Under the pieces are notes generated by a model. The model ran no database searches. It saw nothing but the letters and a program-made list of their open reading frames with translations, and had not been told where the DNA came from. This document shows positions 14,479 through 21,885 of a stretch of 37,472 nt of DNA, piece by piece (position 1 is the stretch's first letter; each line of letters starts with the position of its first letter). This stretch comes from Frankiaceae bacterium (lineage in GTDB: Bacteria; Actinomycetota; Actinomycetes; JAVEEJ01). A program made the translations under genes and the position numbers. Location of the stretch: contig JAVEEJ010000124.1 of the NCBI GenBank assembly GCA_030840515.1, positions 1 through 37,472 on the forward strand, read 5' to 3'.

Positions 14479-16325
14479 CCCTCGAGGTCCGGCACCGAGC
14501 GCGCGGCCCCTCTGTCTGCCGAGAGCGCGAGCGCGGCGTAGGCGCGCAACGCCGCCGACACCGGACGCTCCCGCTTGAGCGGGAGCCAGCCGAGCTCGTC
14601 ACGGCTGGCTCGCCGGGCAGCGAGCTCAGCGTCGTCCACCAGCAGACGGATCGAGCGGGTGGCGATGTCGATTTCGATGAGGTCGCCGTCCTCGACGAGG
14701 CCGATGGCACCGCCGCGCGCCGCCTCGGGTGACACGTGCCCGATCGACAGCCCGCTCGTGCCGCCGGAGAAGCGTCCGTCGGTGACGAGCGCACACTTCG
14801 CGCCTAGCCCGCGTCCCTTCAGGAAGCTCGTCGGGTAGAGCATCTCCTGCATCCCCGGCCCGCCCTTGGGACCCTCGTAGCGCACCACGACGACGTCGCC
14901 TGCGACCACGGTGCCTGCCAGGATCGCGGTCACCGCGTCGTCCTGGCTCTCGGACACCTTCGCCGGTCCCTTGAAGTAGTGCTGCTCATCGGCAACGCCT
15001 GCCGTCTTCACCACGCAGCCGTCCGGCGCGAGGTTGCCGTAGAGCACGGCGAGGCCACCGTCCTGGCTGTAGGCGTGCGCGACATCGCGGATGCACCCAC
15101 CCGCGGCATCGGTGTCGAGGGTGGCCCAAGTCACGGTGGAGCTGAAGGCCTCCGTGGTCCGCACCCCGCCGGGAGCCGCCGAGAACAGCGCCAGTGCCTC
15201 CGGCCGGGGCTCGGCGCGCCGGATGTCCCACGCGCTGAGCCAGGAGTCGATGTCGCGTGAGTGCACTGTGTGGACGTCGCGCTCGAGCAGTCCGGCCCGG
15301 TCGAGCTCGGACAAGATGGCGGGGATTCCGCCGGCTCGGTGGACGTCCTCCATGTGATACAGCGGCGTGCTGGGGGCGACCTTGCAGATGTTGGGTGTCG
15401 AGCGCGAGAGCCGGTCGATGTCAGCCAGGTCGAAGTCGACGCCCGCCTCGATCGCCGCGGCAAGCAGGTGCAGGACGGTGTTCGTCGACCCGCCCATGGC
15501 GACATCCAGGCGCATGGCGTTGGAGAAGGCCTCCCTCGTCGCGATCGCCCGGGGCAGCACCGACTCGTCGTCCTCGTCGTAGAAGCGGCGGCACAGGTCG
15601 ACGATCACGCGGCCTGCTTCGAGGAACAGCCCGCGTCGCGCCGCGGAGGTGGCGAGGGTCGAGCCGTTGCCGGGCAAGGACAGCCCGAGCGCCTCGGTCA
15701 GGCAGTTCATCGAGTTGGCGGTGAACATCCCGGAGCACGACCCGCAGGTAGGGCAGGCCGAGCGCTCGATCTCTGACAGCTCGTCCTCGCTGACCGACTC
15801 ATCAGCCGAGGCGGTCATGGCCGAGATCAGGTCGAGCTTGGGTCGCGCGACCCCGTCCCGCACGATCGCCTTCCCCGCCTCCATCGCGCCACCGGAGACA
15901 AAGACGGTGGGGATGTTGAGCCGCATCGCGGCGATCAGCATCCCTGGGGTGATCTTGTCGCAGTTGGAGATGCAGACGAGGGCGTCAGCCTGGTGCGCCT
16001 CGACCATGTACTCGACCGAGTCGGCGATCAGCTCGCGGCTGGGCAGGCTGTAGAGCATGCCGCCGTGACCCATCGCGATGCCGTCGTCGACGGCGATCGT
16101 GTTGAACTCACGGCCGACCCCACCCGCTGCGGCGATCTCGTCGGCAACCAGCTTGCCCATGTCACGCAGGTGGACGTGTCCTGGCACGAACTGCGTGAAG
16201 CTGTTCGCCACCGCGATGATCGGCTTGTCGAAGTCGTCGTCGGTCATGCCCGTCGCGCGCCACAGCGCCCGGGCCCCGGCCATGTTGCGGCCGTGGGTTG
16301 TGGTGCGTGAGCGCAGCTCGGGCAT
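14475..16325 (-). CDS. ilvD: Dihydroxy-acid dehydratase
   Basis: This enzyme catalyses the dehydration of 2,3-dihydroxy-isovalerate and -methylvalerate in valine, isoleucine and leucine synthesis. The 616-residue length equals the long, E. coli-type IlvD. Landmarks: RSRTTTHGRNMAGARALWRA at the start, iron-sulfur cysteines in CISNCDKITPGM and CPTCGSCSGMF, GGSTNTVLHLLA, GRFSGGTSGLSIGHVSPEAA, and the C-terminal ALSADRGA. The ATG at 16325 has GAAGGA about 8 bases upstream. It is the first gene of a four-gene minus-strand operon in which each following gene overlaps the previous one. Identification is secure. Confidence 0.98.
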   Translation of the reverse strand: MPELRSRTTTHGRNMAGARALWRATGMTDDDFDKPIIAVANSFTQFVPGHVHLRDMGKLVADEIAAAGGVGREFNTIAVDDGIAMGHGGMLYSLPSRELIADSVEYMVEAHQADALVCISNCDKITPGMLIAAMRLNIPTVFVSGGAMEAGKAIVRDGVARPKLDLISAMTASADESVSEDELSEIERSACPTCGSCSGMFTANSMNCLTEALGLSLPGNGSTLATSAARRGLFLEAGRVIVDLCRRFYDEDDESVLPRAIATREAFSNAMRLDVAMGGSTNTVLHLLAAAIEAGVDFDLADIDRLSRSTPNICKVAPSTPLYHMEDVHRAGGIPAILSELDRAGLLERDVHTVHSRDIDSWLSAWDIRRAEPRPEALALFSAAPGGVRTTEAFSSTVTWATLDTDAAGGCIRDVAHAYSQDGGLAVLYGNLAPDGCVVKTAGVADEQHYFKGPAKVSESQDDAVTAILAGTVVAGDVVVVRYEGPKGGPGMQEMLYPTSFLKGRGLGAKCALVTDGRFSGGTSGLSIGHVSPEAARGGAIGLVEDGDLIEIDIATRSIRLLVDDAELAARRASRDELGWLPLKRERPVSAALRAYAALALSADRGAARSVPDLEG

Positions 16326-16386
16326 CGCAGGTCCTTCGATCGACTGCCCTCACGGTAAACCGGATCGGGAGTGGGAGAGTGGCGGG

Positions 16387-16977
16387 ATGCCAGCCAGTGA
16401 TCCCAAGGACGACCTCAAGCGCTACCTGCAGATCGCTCGCGAGGCCCTGTTGTGGAAGCTCGAGGGCGTGTCCGAGTACGACGCACGCCGGCCGCTGACG
16501 CCCACCGGAACCAACCTCCTGGGGTTGGTCAAGCACGTGGCGAGCGTCGAGGCCGGTTACTTCGGGGACACGTTCGGGCGGCCCTTCCCCGAGCCGCTGC
16601 CCTGGTTCGACGAGGGAGCGGAGCCCAACGCGGACATGTGGGCCACGCCGGAGGAGTCCACCGAGGACCTCGTCGGGCTCTACCGCCGGGTGTGGGTCCA
16701 CTCGGACACGACGATCGACGCGCTTCCCCTCGACGCCCTCGGCCACGTCCCCTGGTGGCCCGAGGAGCGCCGCGAGGTGACGCTGCACCGGATCCTGATC
16801 CACATGACCACCGAGACCCACCGTCACGCCGGGCACGCCGGCATCGTCCGCGAGCTCGTCGACGGCGCGGTCGGTCTGCGCGCGGACAACGACAACCTGC
16901 CTGAGGTGGACCGAGCCTGGTGGGAGGCCTACCGCGAGCGGTTGGAGCGGACGGCCCGTGAGAAGCAGGGCGGCTGA
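16387..16977 (+). CDS. DinB/DUF664-family protein
   Basis: The 196-residue protein starts at the ATG at 16387, preceded by a GGGAGAG-type ribosome-binding site. It is a four-helix DinB-like metal-binding fold. The first helix contains LKRYLQIAREALLWKLEGV; NLLGLVKHVASVEAGYFGDT carries the first histidine; LIHMTTETHRHAGHAGIV carries the other two. These match the DUF664 branch of DinB-like proteins, some of which act as thiol (mycothiol)-dependent transferases. It is divergent from ilvD with about 60 bases between. The substrate is unknown. Confidence 0.88.
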   Translation: MPASDPKDDLKRYLQIAREALLWKLEGVSEYDARRPLTPTGTNLLGLVKHVASVEAGYFGDTFGRPFPEPLPWFDEGAEPNADMWATPEESTEDLVGLYRRVWVHSDTTIDALPLDALGHVPWWPEERREVTLHRILIHMTTETHRHAGHAGIVRELVDGAVGLRADNDNLPEVDRAWWEAYRERLERTAREKQGG

Positions 16978-16981
16978 CGAG

Positions 16982-17176
16982 ATGACGAGATGGACGACGA
17001 TCAGGCACGTGCTGCGGTTGGGCGGCTGGCCCGGTCAGACACCCCCGACGGTTCCGAACGCCGATGCGCCCCAGTTCCACTGCCACCGCTGCCGCACCCC
17101 CGTGGACCACGAGGCGGACCAGTGCCCGTCGTGCGCTGAGGTCCTGCGACCCACCCGCCGGTCGTTCAGGCGTTGA
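16982..17176 (+). CDS. Small zinc-ribbon protein
   Basis: This 64-residue reading frame begins 5 bases after the DinB-like gene stop. It has two CxxC knuckles (CHRC and CPSC, 12 residues apart) that form a rubredoxin/zinc-ribbon-like site, in a basic protein rich in Arg and Pro. Its end overlaps the convergent TMEM175 gene by 11 bases. There is only a weak ribosome-binding site, but coupling to the preceding gene and the intact cysteine pattern support it. Function is unknown. Confidence 0.55.
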   Translation: MTRWTTIRHVLRLGGWPGQTPPTVPNADAPQFHCHRCRTPVDHEADQCPSCAEVLRPTRRSFRR

Positions 17177-17741
17177 CCCGCGTCTCCAGACGTCGGTCGG
17201 GCACCAGCCACATCAGCGCGACCACGACGTAGAGGGCCAGTCCCACCCACCGGGTGACGAGGCTCAGCGCGATGCCCGCGACATAGATCGCCGGCGAGAT
17301 CTTCCCCTTGATGTCGCGCCCCAGGGCCTGCGCCAGCACGGAGTCGGGGCCGTGCTCGCGGAGCACCATGAACTGCAGCAGGTAGTACGCGAGTGCGGCC
17401 GCGAGCAGCACGACGCCGTACACGGCTGTCGGCGTCCGGGCGAAGTGGTTCTCACCCATCCAGCCCGTGGTGAAGGGGAACAGCGACAGCCAGAACAGCA
17501 GATGCAGGTTGGCCCAGAGCACGCGCCCGTTGACTCGCTCCGACGCCTGCAGCAGGTGGTGGTGGTTGTTCCAGTAGATGCCGAGGATCACGAAGCTCAG
17601 GATGTAGCTCGAGAACACCGGCCAGAGCGGCCGCAGCGCGTTCCAGCCGGCCTCATGCGGCACCTTCAGCTCGAGCACCATGATGGTCAGCAGGATCGCG
17701 ACCACCGCGTCGCTGAACGCCTCCATCCGCCCCTTCGACAT
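17166..17741 (-). CDS. TMEM175/DUF1211-family potassium channel-like membrane protein
   Basis: This 191-residue protein starts at the ATG at 17741, which gives the family N-terminus MSKGRMEAFSDAVVAILLTI. The RxxxFSD motif of the first helix is the TMEM175 hallmark; it forms the potassium pore in bacterial members. Further membrane segments: SSYILSFVILGIYWNNHHHL, LLFWLSLFPFTTGWMG, VYGVVLLAAALAYYLLQFMV, ISPAIYVAGIALSLV and VGLALYVVVALMWLV. Six segments in total match the bacterial single-repeat form, which assembles as a tetramer. A GTG 27 bases upstream is less likely because it adds residues before the motif. The gene follows the nucleotidyltransferase gene after 10 bases. Confidence 0.88.
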   Translation of the reverse strand: MSKGRMEAFSDAVVAILLTIMVLELKVPHEAGWNALRPLWPVFSSYILSFVILGIYWNNHHHLLQASERVNGRVLWANLHLLFWLSLFPFTTGWMGENHFARTPTAVYGVVLLAAALAYYLLQFMVLREHGPDSVLAQALGRDIKGKISPAIYVAGIALSLVTRWVGLALYVVVALMWLVPDRRLETRVNA

Positions 17742-17751
17742 GCGCCGAACC

Positions 17752-18564
17752 CTAGGCGCTCGGACCACTCAGGCTCCGCCCAGCGACGTAGTCGGCGAAG
17801 GCCCGCGTCTGCGTGACCTCATCGGGCAGTGCCCGGTCGTCGGGATCCCAGCCGCGGGTGCGGCCCTCCATCGCCCGCGTGAGCAGGGAATGCCACTCGC
17901 GGCCGACGTGCTCGCGCGCCCACGTGATCGCAGCGCGCTTGGACGCGACCTCAGCGGTCTCCAGCGTGTAGAGCAGCCGGCACATCATGACGACGGCGTA
18001 GCGCTGCCCCCACGCTTGGTCGAGGCTGACCCAGCCTTCGATGTCGCTGATCGCGGTCGGGATGGCTTTCCTCGCGCCGTCACGCATGACGGCGGGCGGT
18101 ATCGGATCCACCAGCTGCTCAGGTGGGGGTCCGATGACCCGCACGCCGTGGTGGCGCAGGATCCACCGCGCGACCTCGTTGTTGCAGTGGACGTCCCACT
18201 GCATCTCGCGCCAGCCGTGGTCGATGTAGAGCCACGGCCGTCCGCTGCCGTCCAGGGTGCGCAGCTCCGCCGCCACCGGATAGGACCCCTCGAGGTGGTG
18301 CACCCAGTGACCCGACCTGGTCGGAATGTCGTCGTGCAGCCGCCTCACGTGCGCTTCTTGAGCAGCTGTGACGGGCGCGTGTACGACGACCAGGAAGTCG
18401 CAGTCGCTGTGCAAGTCGGCCGCACCCAGGGCGAAGGAGCCCTGCAGGTAGACGCCGACGAGGTCGTCGAGAAAGACGCGCTGGGCATGAGCTGCGATCT
18501 CCAGCAGCAAGCCGTTGAGCTCGGCGAACGGTGTCGGCGCCGGGTTGACCTCGTCACCGATCAC
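17752..18564 (-). CDS. Nucleotidyltransferase with DUF4111 domain (aminoglycoside adenylyltransferase-like)
   Basis: The 270-residue protein has an N-terminal nucleotidyltransferase motif YLQGSFALGAADLHSDCDF: GS followed by the metal-binding D-x-D. This is the polymerase-beta-like fold seen in AadA-type aminoglycoside adenylyltransferases. The C-terminal helical DUF4111-like region continues to GRTRGWDPDD. Some family members confer streptomycin/spectinomycin resistance, but many chromosomal ones have no known substrate. The GTG at 18564 is chosen because the reading frame upstream of it runs antisense to kynureninase and shows no conserved sequence. It is divergent from kynureninase with 57 bases between. 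Confidence 0.75.
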   Translation of the reverse strand: MIGDEVNPAPTPFAELNGLLLEIAAHAQRVFLDDLVGVYLQGSFALGAADLHSDCDFLVVVHAPVTAAQEAHVRRLHDDIPTRSGHWVHHLEGSYPVAAELRTLDGSGRPWLYIDHGWREMQWDVHCNNEVARWILRHHGVRVIGPPPEQLVDPIPPAVMRDGARKAIPTAISDIEGWVSLDQAWGQRYAVVMMCRLLYTLETAEVASKRAAITWAREHVGREWHSLLTRAMEGRTRGWDPDDRALPDEVTQTRAFADYVAGRSLSGPSA

Positions 18565-18621
18565 CGGTCCATCACAGCGGCGGACCGGGCGCCGCTGCAA
18601 CGGGTTTGGCAGGGTGTCCTC

Positions 18622-19869
18622 GTGGAGGACTTCCGGGCACGTGCCGAGGAGCTCGACGCGGCCGATCCGCTCCGCGAGCTGCGGGACCAGTTCGTCATCG
18701 CCGATCCCGGGCTGATCTACCTCGACGGCAACTCCTTGGGCCGGCTGCCCAAAGCCAGCCAGGACCGGCTCAGCGCACTCGTCGATGTCGAGTGGGGACA
18801 GCAGCTGATCCGGGGCTGGCATGACTGGATCGATCTTCCCGAGCGCGTCGGCGACGCGCTCGGCACCGCGCTGCTGGGAGTCGCCGCCGGCCAGGTGCTG
18901 GTCTGCGACAACACCACCGTCAACCTCTACAAGCTCGCCCTCGCCGCCACCCAGGCTCGGCCGGGCAGGACGGTGATCGTCACCGACGACGACAACTTCC
19001 CCACCGACCGCTACGTGCTGTCCCAGCTCGCCACCCAGCAGGGGCTCGAGGTCAGGACCGTGGCGACCCCCATGGACGACGGCGTGCAGCTCGACGCCGT
19101 GAAGCGCGCTCTCGACCAGGACGTGGCGCTGGTCTCCTTCTCGCACACCGCCTACCGCTCGGGTGCGCTCGCCCCGATGTCCGCGATCGACGAGGCCGCC
19201 CACTCCGTCGGGGCGCTGACCCTGTGGGACCTGTCGCACTCGGTCGGCGCCGTACCCGTCGACCTGTCCCGCTCCGACCTCGCGGTGGGCTGCTCCTACA
19301 AGTACCTCAACGGCGGCCCGGGAGCGCCGGCCTGGCTCTACGTCAGACGCGACCTGCAGACCTACCTCGGCAACCCGATAGCCGGCTGGTTCTCCCAGCG
19401 CGACCAGTTCGCGATGGGCGAGGAGTACTCGCCCCGGCAAGACGTGGGGCGCTTCCTCACCGGGACGCCGCCGATCCTCGGGCTGGTGTGCGTCGAGGAG
19501 GGCGTCCGGGTGCTCGCCGAAGCCGGCCTGGAGCGGCTGCGCGCCAAGGGGGTCGCGCTCACGGAGTTCCTCATCGAGCTGGCAGATGCCTGGTTGGTCG
19601 AGTACGGCGTGCGCGTCGCGACCCCGCGCGACCCGGACCGCCGCGGCTCTCACATCGTGCTCGAGCATCCGCAGGCCTGGCAGCTGGCACAGGCACTGAT
19701 CGCTGCCGGCGTGATCCCCGACTACCGCGAGCCGAACCGGCTGCGGCTCGGGCCCGCTCCGGCGTACACCCGCTTCGCCGACGTCTGTGAAGGGCTCGAC
19801 CGGCTGCGCACGATCCTTCGAACCGAGAGCCACACGACGCTCCCCGCTCGACCGACCTCCGTTCGCTGA
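18622..19869 (+). CDS. kynU: Kynureninase
   Basis: This PLP enzyme cleaves L-kynurenine to anthranilate and alanine. The 415-residue frame from GTG 18622 gives the typical N-terminus with IYLDGNSLGRLP. Other landmarks: EWGQQLIRGWHDWIDLP, NTTVNLYKL, the cofactor-binding D203 in LWDLSHSVGAVPVD, the PLP lysine K227 in CSYKYLNGGPG, and FLTGTPPILGL. Length is normal. A GGCAGGG site lies upstream of the start. No other kynurenine-pathway gene (kynA, kynB) is in the window. The lone gene may feed anthranilate synthesis or tryptophan breakdown encoded elsewhere. Confidence 0.95.
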   Translation: MEDFRARAEELDAADPLRELRDQFVIADPGLIYLDGNSLGRLPKASQDRLSALVDVEWGQQLIRGWHDWIDLPERVGDALGTALLGVAAGQVLVCDNTTVNLYKLALAATQARPGRTVIVTDDDNFPTDRYVLSQLATQQGLEVRTVATPMDDGVQLDAVKRALDQDVALVSFSHTAYRSGALAPMSAIDEAAHSVGALTLWDLSHSVGAVPVDLSRSDLAVGCSYKYLNGGPGAPAWLYVRRDLQTYLGNPIAGWFSQRDQFAMGEEYSPRQDVGRFLTGTPPILGLVCVEEGVRVLAEAGLERLRAKGVALTEFLIELADAWLVEYGVRVATPRDPDRRGSHIVLEHPQAWQLAQALIAAGVIPDYREPNRLRLGPAPAYTRFADVCEGLDRLRTILRTESHTTLPARPTSVR

Positions 19870-20014
19870 GCCGGTAGCCAACCTGACCCAGTGCGTTCGT
19901 CAGGGCAGGACAGCCCACACCTAGTCAAAGCTGACGGTCTTGGTCCGCGTTGCGAAAGCGCGGCGGAATCGGGCCGAGACAGACAGGACGACCTTCATCG
20001 ACGCAGGGACACCC

Positions 20015-20239
20015 ATGTCCGCCAAGCCCGCGGTATCAGCCGCCACCGTGCCCTCGCCCCGGGAGGCGCCGAACGACGCTGCGCCGCTCGACCTGATGAC
20101 GGAGCTACGTCTGGCGCGCGATCCCCAGCTCGAGGCATTCGCCAGGGTGACGCGCCGCGACAACCAGGTGCTGGCCGCGCTGGTGACCATCATGCTCGTG
20201 CTCTACGGCTTCGACCTCGTGCTGGCCATCACGCCGTGA
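20015..20239 (+). CDS. Hypothetical small membrane protein
   Basis: This 74-residue frame starts at an ATG preceded by GCAGGG. The N-terminal half is hydrophilic (Ala/Pro-rich, then ELRLARDPQLEAFARVTRR). The C-terminus is a single hydrophobic helix, VLAALVTIMLVLYGFDLVLA. The topology suggests a tail-anchored or single-pass protein with its basic side facing the cytoplasm. I do not recognise a family. Its end overlaps the convergent DinB-like gene by 11 bases. Confidence 0.5.
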   Translation: MSAKPAVSAATVPSPREAPNDAAPLDLMTELRLARDPQLEAFARVTRRDNQVLAALVTIMLVLYGFDLVLAITP

Positions 20240-20708
20240 GACCGGCGGCCCGGAGCATCTGCTCGGCATGGTCTCGCGGGTGGTCCGCGTAGATCTCCAG
20301 CCAGGTGCTGACCGTGTAGCGCTCGTGCTCGGGATGCGACCCGGCTCGGTCGAAGTCCGCAGGGCTGAGCGAGCCGAGCAGCTCGAGCGACGCGCCGCGC
20401 ACCGCGCGGATCACTGCCACCGCTGCGTCGATCGGCCGGTCGTAGTGGAGGCGACGCGCGTACTCGGCCTCGTCATAGGCCGCGATGTGCGGGGTGTCCT
20501 CAGCCAGCAGCTGGCGCAGCCGCAGGTAGGCGCGCGTCTCGGAGTCGGCGAGGTGGTGGACCACCTGGCGGGCGGTCCACCCCTCACCGTCTGCCTCGTC
20601 CAGCCGCGCGGAGCCCACCGCCTCGATGGCATCGAGCACCGCGGCCGTGCCCCCGGCATAGCGCTCGAGGAGGGTCGACGTACTCGTGCCCACATCCGGC
20701 TCAGCCAC
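20229..20708 (-). CDS. DinB-superfamily protein
   Basis: The 159-residue frame from GTG 20708 encodes a DinB-like four-helix protein. The conserved histidines appear in ARQVVHHLADSETRAYLRL and in the C-terminal ADHPRDHAEQMLRA. The middle contains a helical region with Glu/Tyr-rich segments. Such proteins bind a metal with three histidines, and some work with mycothiol or bacillithiol. It is a different branch from the DUF664 protein encoded at 16387. It is overlapped at its start by the end of a tiny membrane peptide gene. Confidence 0.82.
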   Translation of the reverse strand: MAEPDVGTSTSTLLERYAGGTAAVLDAIEAVGSARLDEADGEGWTARQVVHHLADSETRAYLRLRQLLAEDTPHIAAYDEAEYARRLHYDRPIDAAVAVIRAVRGASLELLGSLSPADFDRAGSHPEHERYTVSTWLEIYADHPRDHAEQMLRAAGLTA

Positions 20709-20811
20709 AGCAGCCCCAACGCCACTCGCGGCTCTCCCGGGTGTCCGTGCCCCAGCGCCAGCTGGCGGCACCCGCGGCGACCAGGCCGAGGAGGAACAGC
20801 AGTGCGGTCAT
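20701..20811 (-). CDS. Possible 36-residue membrane peptide
   Basis: An ATG at 20811 opens a frame of 36 codons: a hydrophobic helix (MTALLFLLGLVAAGAASW) followed by a basic, Trp-rich, Cys-ending tail. GAGAGG and GGACGAG purine stretches lie upstream. The stop overlaps the start of the DinB-like gene by 8 bases, a coupling arrangement. The length is too short to judge coding from composition. It could be a real small membrane protein or chance. Confidence 0.35.
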   Translation of the reverse strand: MTALLFLLGLVAAGAASWRWGTDTRESREWRWGCCG

Positions 20812-20871
20812 CTCGTCCACCACCTCTCGTGTCTCAGGACTCGAGAGTGGACCCCGGCGGCCGCGACCACG

Positions 20872-20915
20872 AGTGGCAGGAAAGCCTTGCTTCGTTGAGA
20901 TCCTGCCACTACTGT
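20872..20915 (+). promoter_or_regulatory. Inverted-repeat operator and promoter of the GlxA-type regulator gene
   Basis: AGTGGCAGGA (20872-20881) and TCCTGCCACT (20901-20910) form a perfect 10-base inverted repeat with a 19-base spacer. A -35-like TTGCTT (20887-20892) lies in the spacer. TACTGT (20910-20915), 17 bases further on, can serve as -10. Transcription would begin at about 20922-20923, so the ATG at 20923 would be leaderless or nearly so. The arrangement suggests autoregulation by the AraC-type product. Confidence 0.55.
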
Positions 20916-20922
20916 CGCGGGC

Positions 20923-21885
20923 ATGCTGAAGAACGTCGTCGCCCTGGTCGGCGAGGGACTGGCCGCCTTCGAGCTCGGCGTGGTGTCCGAGGTGTTCGGC
21001 ATGGACCGCAGCGACGGCGGTCTCCCCGTCTACGACTTCGCCGTGGCGTCCATGGACCCGATGCCGCTCACCACCAGCAGCGGGTTTCAGGTCCTGACGC
21101 CGCACGGGCTCGAGCGGCTGGCCACGGCCGACCTCGTCGCGGTGCCGGCCTGGCCCATGCACCGCCAGGCCAGCGACGAGGTGCTCGACGCGCTGCGCGC
21201 GGCGCATGGACGCGGCGCACGGATCATGACGGTCTGCAGCGGGGCCTTCCTCCTCGCGCAGACCGGCCTGCTGAACGGCCACCGCGCGACGACCCACTGG
21301 CGCTACACCGACGAGCTCGCTCGCCAGTTCCCCGAGATCGACGTGCAGCCGTCGGTGCTCTACGTCGACGACGACCCGCTGTTCACGTCCGCCGGCACCG
21401 CCGCCGGCATCGACCTGTGCCTGCACATCCTGCGCAAGGAGCACGGCGCGCGGATGGCCAACTGCATCGCCCGTCGCATGGTCGTGCCACCGCACCGTGA
21501 CGGTGGGCAGGCGCAGTTCGTCGACACCTACGTGCCGGAGGCGCACGACAACAGCGACCTGGCGCCGCTGCTCGAGTGGATGCTCGAGCACCTCGACGAC
21601 CCGCACTCTGTCGCGTCGCTGGCCAAGCGCGCGGCCATGAGCGAGCGCACCTTTGCCCGTCGGTTCCGGGCCATCACCGGGACGACACCGCATGCCTGGC
21701 TGCTGCGCCAGCGGGTGAACCTGGCGCAGCGACTGCTGGAGACCGGGGAGCGCAGCGTCGAGGAGGTCGCGCGACGCAGCGGGTTCGGCACCGCCGCGAT
21801 GCTGCGCCACCACTTCGTGCGCGAGCGCGGCACGTCACCGGCGGCCTACGCGCGCACCTTCGGCGGCACCGGTACGCCCTGGTGA
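20923..21885 (+). CDS. GlxA-family transcriptional regulator (DJ-1/PfpI + AraC HTH)
   Basis: This 320-residue protein has an N-terminal DJ-1/PfpI-like domain at about residues 1-180. The segment MTVCSGAFLLAQTGLLNG holds the nucleophile-elbow cysteine; THWRYTDELARQFPEIDV and TSAGTAAGIDLCLHIL follow. The C-terminal AraC domain (about 215-315) has both helix-turn-helix units: VASLAKRAAMSERTFARRF and VEEVARRSGFGTAAMLRHHF. Family members use the degenerate amidase domain to sense small molecules. The downstream kinase gene overlaps its stop in GTGA, so they are one operon. A perfect inverted repeat at the promoter is the probable autoregulatory site. Confidence 0.93.
   Translation: MLKNVVALVGEGLAAFELGVVSEVFGMDRSDGGLPVYDFAVASMDPMPLTTSSGFQVLTPHGLERLATADLVAVPAWPMHRQASDEVLDALRAAHGRGARIMTVCSGAFLLAQTGLLNGHRATTHWRYTDELARQFPEIDVQPSVLYVDDDPLFTSAGTAAGIDLCLHILRKEHGARMANCIARRMVVPPHRDGGQAQFVDTYVPEAHDNSDLAPLLEWMLEHLDDPHSVASLAKRAAMSERTFARRFRAITGTTPHAWLLRQRVNLAQRLLETGERSVEEVARRSGFGTAAMLRHHFVRERGTSPAAYARTFGGTGTPW

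Noticed and set aside
17680..18621. Plus-strand extension of the kynureninase frame by 314 residues
   Set aside because: It runs antisense to the nucleotidyltransferase gene, has no conserved motif, and kynureninases start near the GTG at 18622.
18565..19881. Minus-strand extension of the nucleotidyltransferase frame
   Set aside because: It is the antisense of kynureninase with low-complexity GC-driven composition and no recognisable domain.
20824..20847. CTCTCG/CGAGAG hairpin near the tiny peptide start
   Set aside because: Only six pairs with a 12-base loop; no clear role.
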